Shown here: positions 8,680 through 16,706 of the stretch, in pieces | Numbering within the stretch: position 1 is the first letter of the stretch | Layout of the letters: each line of letters begins with the position of its first letter | Assembly (NCBI RefSeq): GCF_013363975.1 | Contig: NZ_JABWGN010000009.1 | Location: 124,001-188,000, forward strand | Direction: 5' to 3' | DNA length: 64,000 nt | Source: Nonomuraea montanisoli | Lineage (GTDB): Bacteria > Actinomycetota > Actinomycetes > Streptosporangiales > Streptosporangiaceae | The notes under the pieces: generated by a model | The model's input: the letters and a program-made list of their open reading frames with translations, nothing else | What the model was told of the DNA's origin: nothing | Databases searched by the model: none | Program-made: the position numbers and the translations under genes

Positions 8680-8927
8680 GCCCGTTCCAGCTCGCCGACG
8701 AACTCGACGAGCTCCTTGGGCGTGGTGATGTCGCCGAGCTCGCTGTCGGGCAGCTTGCGCCCGCACGAGCGCTCCACGTGGTGGACGATCTCCAGCAGCG
8801 CCAGCGAGTCGTAGCCGAGATCCTCGAAGGTCCTGGTCTCGAAGCCGTCGACCAGCTCGATCGTGTCGTCGTCGCCCGCGACCTGCCGCATGATCTGCTT
8901 CAGCTCGCCGAGACTGAACTGGGTCAT
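8676..8927 (-). CDS. Acyl carrier protein of the type II PKS
   Basis: 83 residues. The phosphopantetheine site is Ser41 in LGYDSLALLE, the standard aromatic-PKS ACP motif. It is the first gene of a four-gene coupled operon and lies about 6 kb from the KS pair, as dpsG does in the daunorubicin cluster, where the ACP gene is also separate. It carries the growing poly-beta-ketone chain between KS/CLF, ketoreductase and cyclases. Confidence 0.92.
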   Translation of the reverse strand: MTQFSLGELKQIMRQVAGDDDTIELVDGFETRTFEDLGYDSLALLEIVHHVERSCGRKLPDSELGDITTPKELVEFVGELERA

Positions 8928-8950
8928 CTTCCCGCCTCTTCGTCGTCGGC

Positions 8951-9020
8951 TGTTGCGTTCGTCTGTGTTGCGTTCGCCTGTGTTGCGTTCGCCTGTGGTG
9001 CGTTCATCTGTGGTGCGTGC
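8951..9020. repeat. 15-bp minisatellite upstream of the ACP operon
   Basis: About 4.7 copies of TGTTGCGTTCGCCTG, with drift to TGGTGCGTTCATCTG, lie just before the ACP start. The rest of the 240-bp divergent region holds the SARP-type heptads at 9064-9092. Confidence 0.9.
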
Positions 9021-9063
9021 CGGGGACGGCGCCCCCGCTCGCGATCAGCTTGGCGACGCCCCG

Positions 9064-9092
9064 TGCAGTCACGCTGGAACGGCGATGGACTA
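9064..9092 (+). promoter_or_regulatory. SARP-type 11-bp heptad array upstream of the sugar/GT operon
   Basis: TGCAGTC, TGGAACG and TGGACTA start at 9064, 9075 and 9086, exactly 11 bp apart. A weaker TTGTCAG follows at 9097. This matches the direct-repeat layout bound by DnrI/ActII-ORF4 regulators. It points towards the gene starting at 9168. Confidence 0.5.
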
Positions 9093-9167
9093 TCGCTTGT
9101 CAGGCGCCCCTCTAGCCGCGGACGGGATCGTGGGCCCGCACGACCGACTCGTGGAGGGCAGGCCGAG

Positions 9168-9593
9168 GTGGACGCACAGCACGTTGACGCTCAGTACGCG
9201 CAGGCGCAGCACTTCTACGCGCGCCAGATGCAGCTCCTGGACGCGGGATCGACCGACGAGTGGGCCGCCACGTTCACCGAGGACGGCGTCTTCGAGGTCG
9301 GCGACAGCGCGGTCCACGGATCGGAGGACATCGCCAGGGCGGCGCGCAAGGTCGCCGACGAGTTCGCGGCCGCCGGCGTCCAGCGCCGGCACTGGATCGG
9401 GATGCTGACCGTGACGCCCGGCGGCGACGGCGAGCTCACGGCCCGCAGCTACGCCCTGGTCCTGGAGATCCCGACCGGCGGCGAGGTTGTGGTCAGGCGC
9501 AGCACCGTGTGCACCGACCGGCTCGTCAGCTCGGGCGGCCAGTGGCGGGTCAAGCACCGCAGGGTCACCCGCGACGGGCTGGACCCGGCATGA
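9168..9593 (+). CDS. SnoaL/NTF2-like protein
   Basis: 141 residues with the cone-shaped NTF2 fold pattern: an N-terminal helix (YAQAQHFYARQMQLLDAGSTDEW), FTEDGVFEVG, and C-terminal strands ending WRVKHRRVTRDG. It belongs to the SnoaL_4-like group, which includes cyclases and hydroxylases of aromatic polyketides. It differs from the canonical fourth-ring cyclase at 21036. The GTG start has GGAGG about 10 nt upstream, and its stop overlaps the next ATG (ATGA). The function is uncertain: a cyclase, a hydroxylase or a sugar enzyme helper. Confidence 0.7.
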   Translation: MDAQHVDAQYAQAQHFYARQMQLLDAGSTDEWAATFTEDGVFEVGDSAVHGSEDIARAARKVADEFAAAGVQRRHWIGMLTVTPGGDGELTARSYALVLEIPTGGEVVVRRSTVCTDRLVSSGGQWRVKHRRVTRDGLDPA

Positions 9594-11023
9594 CCGGCGC
9601 CCCGCCCACCTACGCCATCCGCTCGCGGCCCAACGGGCGGCTGACGGCCCGCATCGCGCGGTCCATGCTGGCCGGCGACGGGCTGGAGGCGTTCTGGTCC
9701 TGGTACACCGAGCGCGCCGCGCGCAGCACCCACCGGGTGACGCGCATCCCGCTGGAGGAGTTGTCCGGGTGGAGCACCGACCCGGAGACGGGCGACATCG
9801 GCCACCACAGCGGCAAGTTCTTCAGCGTCACCGGCATCGACGTGCACATCCCGGGCGCCCCGGTGCCGCGCTGGAGCCAGCCCATCATCGTCCAGCCCGA
9901 GGTCGGCATCCTCGGCATCCTCGTCAAGGAGTTCGACGGGGTGCTGCACTGCCTCATGCAGGCCAAGTTCGAGCCGGGCAACGCCAACGGGCTGCAGCTC
10001 TCGCCCACGGTCCAGGCCACCAAGAGCAACTTCTCGCGGGTCCACCGCGGCAAGGCGGTGCCGTACCTGGAGTTCTTCCGCGACAGCGCGCGGCACGGGG
10101 TGCTGGCCGACGTGCTCCAGTCGGAGCAGGGCGCCTGGTTCTACCAGAAGCGCAACCGCAACATGATCGTCGAGGTGGACGGCGACGTCCCCGTGGGCGA
10201 GAACTTCATCTGGCTCACCTTCGGTCAGCTCCACCGGCTGCTGGGCGTGGAGAACCTGGTCAACATGGACACCCGCACGGTCCTGTCGTGCCTGCCGTTC
10301 ACCAGCCAGGACAGCCATCCCCTGATCGTCGTCCCGGAGGACGACTTCCACCAGGCGCTGGTGCGCTCGTGCAGCGCCGTCGAGGGCAGCCTGCACTCCA
10401 TGCCGGAGATCCTGAGCTGGATCACCGGCATCAGGGCCCAGTCGGAGGTGGTCACCCGGGTCACGCCGCTGGCGCGCGTGCCCCGATGGCACCGCTCCGG
10501 CGGCGCCATCGTGCACGAGAACGGGCTGTTCTTCCGGGTGATCGGCGTGGACGTGGCCGGCGGCTCCCGCGAGGTCGCCTCGTGGAGCCAGCCCATGATC
10601 GAGCCGTCCGGCAACGGCATCGTGGCGTTCGTCGCGCGCCGGATCGACGGCGTCCTGCACGTCCTCGTGCACGCCCGCGTCGAGCCCGGCTACGTCAACG
10701 TGATGGAGCTCGCCCCGACCGTGCAGTGCACCCCCGGCAACCTGGGGGCGCTGCCGGGTGAGGCGCGCCCGCGCTACCTCGACGTCGTGCTGAACGCCCC
10801 GCCCGAGCTGGTCAGGTACTCGGTGGCGCTGTCGGAGGAGGGCGGCCGCTTCTACAACGCGGTCAACACGTACGCGGTGGTCGAGGCCGACGTCGACGTG
10901 GAGGACGGCGCCGACTACCGGTGGATGACCCTGCACCAGCTCGCCGAGCTGCTCAAGCACAGCAACTACCTCAACGTGCAGGCCCGCAGCCTGGTGGCCT
11001 GCCTGCACAGCCTGTCCTCGTGA
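9590..11023 (+). CDS. dTDP-4-keto-6-deoxyglucose 2,3-dehydratase
   Basis: 477 residues made of two similar halves. Each has a GGxxxHENGLFF- or HHSGKFFSVTGIDV-like block, a WSQP(I/M)I motif (RWSQPIIVQPE, SWSQPMIEPSG) and a LSPTVQAT/LAPTVQCT block. This is the EvaA/DnmT/AknN family, which removes the 2-hydroxyl on the way to 2,6-dideoxysugars. It is the first committed step of the deoxysugar branch after RmlA and RmlB. It is coupled to the SnoaL-like gene before it and followed closely by a glycosyltransferase. Confidence 0.93.
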   Translation: MTGAPPTYAIRSRPNGRLTARIARSMLAGDGLEAFWSWYTERAARSTHRVTRIPLEELSGWSTDPETGDIGHHSGKFFSVTGIDVHIPGAPVPRWSQPIIVQPEVGILGILVKEFDGVLHCLMQAKFEPGNANGLQLSPTVQATKSNFSRVHRGKAVPYLEFFRDSARHGVLADVLQSEQGAWFYQKRNRNMIVEVDGDVPVGENFIWLTFGQLHRLLGVENLVNMDTRTVLSCLPFTSQDSHPLIVVPEDDFHQALVRSCSAVEGSLHSMPEILSWITGIRAQSEVVTRVTPLARVPRWHRSGGAIVHENGLFFRVIGVDVAGGSREVASWSQPMIEPSGNGIVAFVARRIDGVLHVLVHARVEPGYVNVMELAPTVQCTPGNLGALPGEARPRYLDVVLNAPPELVRYSVALSEEGGRFYNAVNTYAVVEADVDVEDGADYRWMTLHQLAELLKHSNYLNVQARSLVACLHSLSS

Positions 11024-11036
11024 AGGTGAGATGCCG

Positions 11037-12332
11037 ATGCGTGTCCTGTTCACCACGTTCGCCGCGCCGTCGCACTTCTACGCCCAGGTCACCGTGGCCT
11101 CGGCGCTGCGCACCGCCGGCCACGAGGTCATCGTCGCCAGCCAGCCGGACCTGGCCGAGACCATCGCGGCGGCCGGGCTGACCGCCGTCCCCGTCGGGCC
11201 GCCGCTGGAGATCGAGCCGGAGACGCAGAAGGCCACCTCCAGCTTCGCCGACGACCGCAACCTCGGCGGCCTGGCCATGAGCAACTCCCGCTACGACCCG
11301 TTCCCGTGGGAGCACGCGATCGGCATGTTCAGCGCGATGACCGCGTTCGTCTTCCAGAACGTGTGCGCCGAGCCGATGGTGGACGACCTCGTGGCGCTGG
11401 CCCGCGACTGGGGGCCGGACCTGGTGATCTGGGACCCGCTGACGCTGGCCGGCCCGGTGGCCGCCCGGGTCGTCGGCGCCGCCCACGCCCGGCTGCTGTT
11501 CGGGCCCGACCAGATGGGGCGCAACCGGACCCGCTTCCGCGCGATGCTCGACCAGCGGCCCCCCGAGCTGCGTGACGACCCGCTGGCCGAGTGGTTCGAC
11601 TGGACGCTCGGCCGGCACGGTGAGCGGGTGCGCGAGCGCGACGAGGAGCTGGTGCTCGGGCAGTGGACGATCGACCCGACGCCCGTCCCGTTGCGCATCC
11701 CGCTCGACCTGCACTACGTGGGCGTGCGCTACGTGCCCTACAACGGGCGCTCGATCCTGCCCGGCTGGCTGCGGGAGCCGGCGCCGTACCCGCGGCGGAT
11801 CTGCCTGACGCTGGGCGTGTCGCTCGGCGAGGTGGAGGACGGCGGGACGGTCGCCGCCGGCGACCTGATCGCCGCGGTGGACGGGCTGGACGCCGAGGTG
11901 GTCGCCCTGCTGCCCGCCGACCTGCGCGCCCGGCTCGGCACGCTGCCGGCCAACGTGCGGGCCGTCGACTTCGTGCCGCTCAACGCGCTGCTGCCGTCGT
12001 GCGACGCGATCGTCCACCACGGCGGCTCGGGCACGTTCATGACGGCCCTGGCCCACGGCGTCCCGCAGCTCCTCGTGCCGGACATGATGTGGGACGCCAT
12101 GGAGAAGGCCACCGGGCTGGCCGCCAGCGGCGCCGGCACGTACATCGAGGACCAGGACAAGCTGTCGCCCGACCAGCTCCGCGAGCGCATCGTCGGCCTG
12201 CTCGACGACCCGTCCTACGCCGCCGCGGCGGCGCGGATGCGGGCCGAGGTGGTCGGCATGCCCAGTCCCAACGAGATCGTGCCGGTCCTCGAACGGCTCA
12301 CACTGCTGCACAAGGAGGGGAAGGCCGGATGA
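11037..12332 (+). CDS. Glycosyltransferase, GT1 activator-dependent type
   Basis: About 431 residues. It begins MRVLFTTFAAPSHFYAQVTVASALRTAGHEV and has the nucleotide-sugar motif in VPLNALLPSCDAIVHHGGSGTF. This is the AknS/DesVII-like family, which often needs a P450-like partner. ATG at 11031 is also possible, but the one at 11037 has better spacing from AAGG and fits the family start. It overlaps the following SDR (ATGA). With the enzyme at 24952 it is one of two glycosyltransferases expected to decorate the aglycone. Confidence 0.9.
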   Translation: MRVLFTTFAAPSHFYAQVTVASALRTAGHEVIVASQPDLAETIAAAGLTAVPVGPPLEIEPETQKATSSFADDRNLGGLAMSNSRYDPFPWEHAIGMFSAMTAFVFQNVCAEPMVDDLVALARDWGPDLVIWDPLTLAGPVAARVVGAAHARLLFGPDQMGRNRTRFRAMLDQRPPELRDDPLAEWFDWTLGRHGERVRERDEELVLGQWTIDPTPVPLRIPLDLHYVGVRYVPYNGRSILPGWLREPAPYPRRICLTLGVSLGEVEDGGTVAAGDLIAAVDGLDAEVVALLPADLRARLGTLPANVRAVDFVPLNALLPSCDAIVHHGGSGTFMTALAHGVPQLLVPDMMWDAMEKATGLAASGAGTYIEDQDKLSPDQLRERIVGLLDDPSYAAAAARMRAEVVGMPSPNEIVPVLERLTLLHKEGKAG

Positions 12333-13072
12333 CCAGGACGGCGATCGTCACCGGGGGCGGGTCGGGCATCGGCCGGGCCACCGCCCACGCCTACGCCGAG
12401 CGCGGCTGGGGCGTGCTCGTCGTCGGCCGCGACGCCGGCGCGCTCAAGGACACCGCGGCCGGCCACGACGGCATCCAGCCGTTCAGCGCGGACCTCACCG
12501 AGCACGGCGTGCCCGAGGCCGTGGCCGAGGCCGCGCGCCAGCGCTTCGGCCGCGTGGACGTGCTGGTCAACAACGCCGGGGCGGGCGTCTTCGGCCCGCT
12601 CGGCGGGCTCGACCGGGCCCAGGTGGAGGCGCAGCTCGCGATCAACCTGGTCGCGCCGGTCATGCTCACCCAGGCCGTGCTGGACGACCTGGCCGCGACC
12701 GGGGGAGTGGTGGTCAACGTCAGCTCCGCCGGCTCCCTCGGGCTGCGCTCCTGGCCGCACAACGCGGTGTACGGGGCCACGAAGGCGGCCCTCGACCTGC
12801 TGACCCGGTCGTGGGCCGTGGAGCTCGGGCCGCGCGGGATCCGGGTGGTCGGCCTGGCCCCCGGCGTCATCGACACGGCCGCCGGGGTCCGGGCCGGGAT
12901 GTCGGAGGAGGACTACGCCGGGTTCCTGGAGGCCATGCGCGGGCGGGTGCCCGTGGGCCGGGTCGGGCGGCCCGAGGAGATCGCCTGGTGGATCGTCCAG
13001 ATCACCTCGCCCGAGGCCGCGTACGCCAGCGGCACGGTCTTCGCCGTCGACGGCGCGCTGTCCGTCACCTGA
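12329..13072 (+). CDS. SDR ketoreductase, possibly aklaviketone-type reductase
   Basis: 247 residues. The cofactor site is TGGGSGIGRATA, followed by NNAGAGVFGPL, and the catalytic pair is in YGATKAALD. It is distinct from the ActIII-type ketoreductase at 14147. Anthracycline clusters need a second SDR (DnrE/AknU) to reduce the C-7 ketone of aklaviketone, and this gene or the SDR at 7840 could do that. Its position after a 2,3-dehydratase and a glycosyltransferase also allows a sugar role. It ends before a strong bidirectional terminator. Confidence 0.75.
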   Translation: MTRTAIVTGGGSGIGRATAHAYAERGWGVLVVGRDAGALKDTAAGHDGIQPFSADLTEHGVPEAVAEAARQRFGRVDVLVNNAGAGVFGPLGGLDRAQVEAQLAINLVAPVMLTQAVLDDLAATGGVVVNVSSAGSLGLRSWPHNAVYGATKAALDLLTRSWAVELGPRGIRVVGLAPGVIDTAAGVRAGMSEEDYAGFLEAMRGRVPVGRVGRPEEIAWWIVQITSPEAAYASGTVFAVDGALSVT

Positions 13073-13110
13073 GCCCGCGACGGCGCCCTGTCACCTGAGC
13101 CCACGCAGCG

Positions 13111-13147
13111 GGCCGCGTCCCCCTCCGGTCTGGAGGGGGACGCGGCC
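13111..13147. terminator. Bidirectional terminator hairpin
   Basis: A perfect 16-bp stem (GGCCGCGTCCCCCTCC and its complement) closes a 5-nt GGTCT loop. It lies between convergent genes ending at 13072 and 13165. Confidence 0.85.
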
Positions 13148-13164
13148 GGTTTCGCGCACCGCCG

Positions 13165-14112
13165 TCAGACGCGCGCCGAGCGGCGGCCCTCGGCGTACTC
13201 CTTGGCCGCCTTCAGCGTCGTCATGCTGTTGCGGCTCAGCGCCTCGCGCGCGAACGCGTGCGCGTCGGCCATCGTGGCGCCCTCGCCCAGCACGCCCGCG
13301 ATCGCCTCCGGGGCGATCGCCACCGTGTGCTGGGAGGTGACCGCGGCGCCGTCGCCCTCCGGCCGCACCGTCCAGCGGCCCGTGTGCACCGAGAGCAGCT
13401 TCGGCGTCCGGAGCTGCTTGTAGACGATCAGGTGCTCGGGGAAGCAGACCCGCACGGAGGCCGTGGTGTGCGTCGAGCCGTCGGCCGTGCGGGTGTCCAT
13501 CTCCATGAGCTGCACGTCGGGCGTCTCCGACTCCACCACGATCCGGGCCACGTGCGGCAGCCGCTCCGGCCACAGGTCGGCGCGGTAGAGGAAGTCGTAG
13601 ACGTCGGCCGCCGCGCCGTCCACCCGTACCGTGTCCTCGAACGTCGCCAGCCGGCTCACCTCGCCCGCGTCCTCGACGGCGGCCCGCAGCGACGCCAGCT
13701 CGGCCTCGCTGTTGCGGTCGACGGCCTTGGCGATGAAGTCCACGCCGTCCTCGTCCACCGCGCTGAAGTCGTGCGTCAGCCGGACCCGGGTGGTGGCGGC
13801 GTCGACCGGTTCGACGATCCACTCGCCGCCCATGGCGGCCACGGGATGCGCGGGCACCTCCTGCCGGAAGCGGATGCGCAGCCGCTCCGGATCCAGCTCG
13901 CGCCGCGAGGTCCACGTCTTGGGCTTGCCGTTGGCGGTCGCCCAGATGCGGATGCGCTCCTCCCCGCCGTTCTCCTCGATCCGCTCGACGTGGACGGAGG
14001 GCGGGAAGACCGCCGGCCACGCGGTCGCGTCGGCGAGGACCGCGTAGACGGCCCGCGGGTCCGCCGAAAGGGTGATCTGGTGCTCGGTCTCGTGCGTGGG
14101 TGAGGTCGCCAC
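13165..14112 (-). CDS. Di-domain aromatase/cyclase (first-ring)
   Basis: 315 residues with two START/Bet v1-like domains. The first begins HQITLSADPRAVYAVLADATAWPAVFPPSVHVE, the second FEDTVRVDGAAADVYDFLYRADLWPERLPHV. This is the ActVII/DpsF type that closes and aromatises the first ring after C-9 ketoreduction. It lies downstream of the ketoreductase on the same strand with a 34-bp gap, matching the dpsE-dpsF pair of anthracycline clusters. Confidence 0.92.
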   Translation of the reverse strand: MATSPTHETEHQITLSADPRAVYAVLADATAWPAVFPPSVHVERIEENGGEERIRIWATANGKPKTWTSRRELDPERLRIRFRQEVPAHPVAAMGGEWIVEPVDAATTRVRLTHDFSAVDEDGVDFIAKAVDRNSEAELASLRAAVEDAGEVSRLATFEDTVRVDGAAADVYDFLYRADLWPERLPHVARIVVESETPDVQLMEMDTRTADGSTHTTASVRVCFPEHLIVYKQLRTPKLLSVHTGRWTVRPEGDGAAVTSQHTVAIAPEAIAGVLGEGATMADAHAFAREALSRNSMTTLKAAKEYAEGRRSARV

Positions 14113-14146
14113 GGACGCTCCTATGGGTCAGAGAGCTCAGAGAGGC

Positions 14147-14929
14147 TCAGAAGGTGCCGAGTCCGCCGCAGACGTTGATCGCCTGCGCGGTGATGGACGC
14201 CGCCGTGTCCGAGACGAGGTAGCTCACCATCCCGGCGACCTCCTCCGGCGTGGAGTAGCGGCCCAGCGGGATCTTGTCCTGGAACTTGGCCAGCACCTCG
14301 TCCTCGGTGACGCCCCAGAAGGCCGCGTACCGCTGGCGCACGCCCTGCGCCATCGGCGTCTCGACGTAGCCCGGGCAGACGGCGTTGACCGTGATGCCGG
14401 TCTTGGCCAGCTCCAGGGCCAGCGCCTTCGTCAGGCCGACGACCCCGTGCTTGGAGGCGGAGTACGGCGCGCCGAGCACGACGCCCTGCTTGCCGGCGGT
14501 CGAGGCGATGTTGATGATCCGCCCCCGCCCGCGCTCCAGCATCCCGCCCGTCGTCAGCACCGCCTTGATCATCCGGAACGGCGCGGTGAGGTTGGTGTCC
14601 AGGATGTCCTGCCACAGCTCGTCGGGGATCTCCGCGGTGACGCCCCCGCCGCCGCGGCCGGCGTTGTTGACCAGCACGTCGATCGGGCCGTACCGGTCGA
14701 CGGCGGCCCGGACGAGCTCCTGGACCGCGGCGGCGTCGCGGACGTCGCACACCCGCCCGTCGGCCTCGGCCCCCGACTCGCGCAGCCCCTTGAGGGTCAG
14801 CTCGACGGCGTCCTGCGTGCGCGCGCACAGGAAGACGCGCATACCGGCGCCTCCCAGGGACCGCGCCACGGCCAGCCCGATGCCGCTGGTGCCACCGGTG
14901 ACGAGGGCGACCCGGCCTTCCTCGGACAT
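14147..14929 (-). CDS. C-9 polyketide ketoreductase (ActIII/DpsE type)
   Basis: 260 residues. It has TGGTSGIGLAVARSL, NNAGRGGGGVTAEIPDELW, the catalytic PYSASKHGVVG, and CPGYVETPMAQGVR, all closely matching ActIII-type ketoreductases. It reduces the C-9 carbonyl of the nascent decaketide, which sets the first-ring folding. AAAGGAGAACCCC precedes ATG. It is transcribed divergently from the monooxygenase-KS operon. Confidence 0.95.
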   Translation of the reverse strand: MSEEGRVALVTGGTSGIGLAVARSLGGAGMRVFLCARTQDAVELTLKGLRESGAEADGRVCDVRDAAAVQELVRAAVDRYGPIDVLVNNAGRGGGGVTAEIPDELWQDILDTNLTAPFRMIKAVLTTGGMLERGRGRIINIASTAGKQGVVLGAPYSASKHGVVGLTKALALELAKTGITVNAVCPGYVETPMAQGVRQRYAAFWGVTEDEVLAKFQDKIPLGRYSTPEEVAGMVSYLVSDTAASITAQAINVCGGLGTF

Positions 14930-14995
14930 GGGGTTCTCCTTTCGGTCGGCGCAAGGGTCACACCGGCGGCTCGAATGGCGCTAGACGACCTGAGT

Positions 14996-15013
14996 TCGAG
15001 CGGGCCGCGAGAA
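14996..15013 (+). promoter_or_regulatory. SARP-type heptads upstream of the PKS operon
   Basis: TCGAGCG at 14996 and GCGAGAA at 15007 are 11 bp apart. The block TCGAGCG-N4-(T/G)(G/C)GAGAA-CCG is shared with the array at 20920. It lies in the ketoreductase/monooxygenase divergent region, the position equivalent to a DnrI target in the daunorubicin cluster. A further TCGAATG lies at 14971. Confidence 0.6.
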
Positions 15014-15077
15014 CCGTGCCGCAGCGTCGTGCTGAGAGCTGTCGACCGACTCGGCGGCCCACGACCGAGGAGTACGG

Positions 15078-15446
15078 ATGCCGCACACGGAGTTCGGGGG
15101 AGCCGTCACGTTCGTGAACCGGTTCCTCCTGCACGGCCCGGCCGAGGAGTTCGAGCGCGTGTTCGCCGCCACCTCGGAGTTCATGGGATCGAGGCCCGGC
15201 TTCCTGTGGCACATGCTGCTGCGTCCGCTGGAGAGCGGGCAGGACCGTCAGTACGTCAACATCGCCGCCTGGGAGGACGAGGCCGCCTTCCGCGCCGCCG
15301 TCCGGCACCCGGACTTCGCCCCGCACGCCGGCGCGCTGCGGGCGCTCAGCACCAGCGAGCCCACCCTGTACGAGACGCGGCAGACGCGGACCGCGGCCCT
15401 GCCCGAGGCGCGGCAGAGCGGGACCGCGGCGACGGGACGGCCATGA
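15078..15446 (+). CDS. Antibiotic biosynthesis monooxygenase (anthrone oxygenase, DnrG/AknX type)
   Basis: 122 residues, one ABM ferredoxin-like domain: VTFVNRFLLHGPAEEFERVFAATSEFM, GFLWHMLLRPLE, YVNIAAWEDEAAFRAAV. Cofactor-free enzymes of this kind oxidise the anthrone methylene to a quinone, giving aklanonic acid. It is the first gene of the PKS operon and overlaps the KS-alpha ATG. The C-terminal 20 residues are low-complexity. Confidence 0.88.
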   Translation: MPHTEFGGAVTFVNRFLLHGPAEEFERVFAATSEFMGSRPGFLWHMLLRPLESGQDRQYVNIAAWEDEAAFRAAVRHPDFAPHAGALRALSTSEPTLYETRQTRTAALPEARQSGTAATGRP

Positions 15447-16702
15447 GCAGGCGGGTGGTCGTCACCGGGATCGGCGTGATCGCCCCCGGCGGGATCGGGG
15501 TCAAGCCGTTCTGGGACCTGCTGATGTCCGGCGCCACCGCCACGCGCCGGATCACCGCGTTCGACCCCGCGCCGTTCCGCTCCCAGATGGCCGCCGAGGC
15601 CGACTTCGACCCCGGCCAGGCCGGCCTGCCGGAGGGCGCCGCCGAGCGGCTGGACCGGGCGGCCCAGTTCGCGCTGGCCGCCTGCGGCGAGGCCATGGCC
15701 GACAGCGGCCTGGAGGTCGAGGAGTCCGCCGCCCACCGGGTCGGCGTGGCCCTCGGCAGCGCCGTCGGCTGCACGCAGAAGCTGGAGTCGGAGTACGTGG
15801 CCATCAGCGGCCGGGGCGCCGCCTGGGAGGTGGACCACACCCAGGCCTCGCCGTACCTGTACGACTACTTCGTGCCCAGCTCGATGGCCGCCGAGGTGGC
15901 CTGGGCGGTCGGCGCGCAGGGCCCGGTGTCGATGGTGTCGGCCGGGTGCACCTCGGGCATCGACGCCATCGGCTACGCCTGCGAGCTGATCCGCGAGGGC
16001 AGCGCCGACGTCATGGTCACGGGCGGCACCGACGCGCCGATCGCGCCCATCACCGTGGCCTGCTTCGACGCCATCAAGGCCACCTCCAGCTACAACGACA
16101 CGCCGGGCAGCGCCTCGCGGCCCTTCGACCGCACCCGCAACGGGTTCGTGCTCGGCGAGGGGGCGGCCGTGCTCGTGCTGGAGGAGGCCGAGGCGGCCCG
16201 GCGGCGCGGCGCGCGGGTGTACGCCGAGATCACCGGCTACGCCTCGCGCGGGAACGCGTACCACATGACGGGCCTGCGCTCCGACGGCGCCGAGATGGCC
16301 GCGGCGATCACCGCGGCGCTGGACGAGGCGCGCTGCGACCCGTCCGAGATCGGCTACGTCAACGCGCACGGCACGGCCACCAAGCAGAACGACCGGCACG
16401 AGACCGCGGCGATCAAGACCGCGCTCGGGGAGCACGCCCACCGGGTGCCGATCAGCTCGATCAAGTCGATGATCGGCCACTCGCTGGGCGCCATCGGCTC
16501 GATCGAGGTGGCGGCCGCCGCCCTCGCGGTGACGAGGAGCGCGATCCCGCCCACGGCCAACCTGCACGAACCCGACCCGGAGCTGGACCTGGACTACGTG
16601 CCGCTGGTCGCGCGCGAGCAGCGCGTGGACGTCGCGCTGACCGTGGGCAGCGGCTTCGGCGGCTTCCAGAGCGCCATGCTGCTGCGCCGTTTCGAAGGGT
16701 GA
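15443..16702 (+). CDS. Ketosynthase alpha of type II PKS
   Basis: 419 residues. The catalytic cysteine is C169 in VSAGCTSGIDAIGYA. The His motifs are NAHGTATKQNDRHE and GHSLGAIGSIE. It condenses malonyl units on the ACP together with the chain length factor. Translation is coupled to the monooxygenase upstream (ATGA) and followed 4 nt later by the chain length factor, the invariant KS-alpha/KS-beta order. Confidence 0.97.
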   Translation: MSRRVVVTGIGVIAPGGIGVKPFWDLLMSGATATRRITAFDPAPFRSQMAAEADFDPGQAGLPEGAAERLDRAAQFALAACGEAMADSGLEVEESAAHRVGVALGSAVGCTQKLESEYVAISGRGAAWEVDHTQASPYLYDYFVPSSMAAEVAWAVGAQGPVSMVSAGCTSGIDAIGYACELIREGSADVMVTGGTDAPIAPITVACFDAIKATSSYNDTPGSASRPFDRTRNGFVLGEGAAVLVLEEAEAARRRGARVYAEITGYASRGNAYHMTGLRSDGAEMAAAITAALDEARCDPSEIGYVNAHGTATKQNDRHETAAIKTALGEHAHRVPISSIKSMIGHSLGAIGSIEVAAAALAVTRSAIPPTANLHEPDPELDLDYVPLVAREQRVDVALTVGSGFGGFQSAMLLRRFEG

Positions 16703-16706
16703 TCAC

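Noticed and set aside
8951..9020. CRISPR-like array
   Set aside because: Contiguous 15-bp tandem units without spacers; a minisatellite.
14971..14988. TCGAATG/TAGACGA as the main SARP box of the PKS promoter
   Set aside because: The pair at 14996/15007 matches the 20920 array better; the earlier one may be chance.
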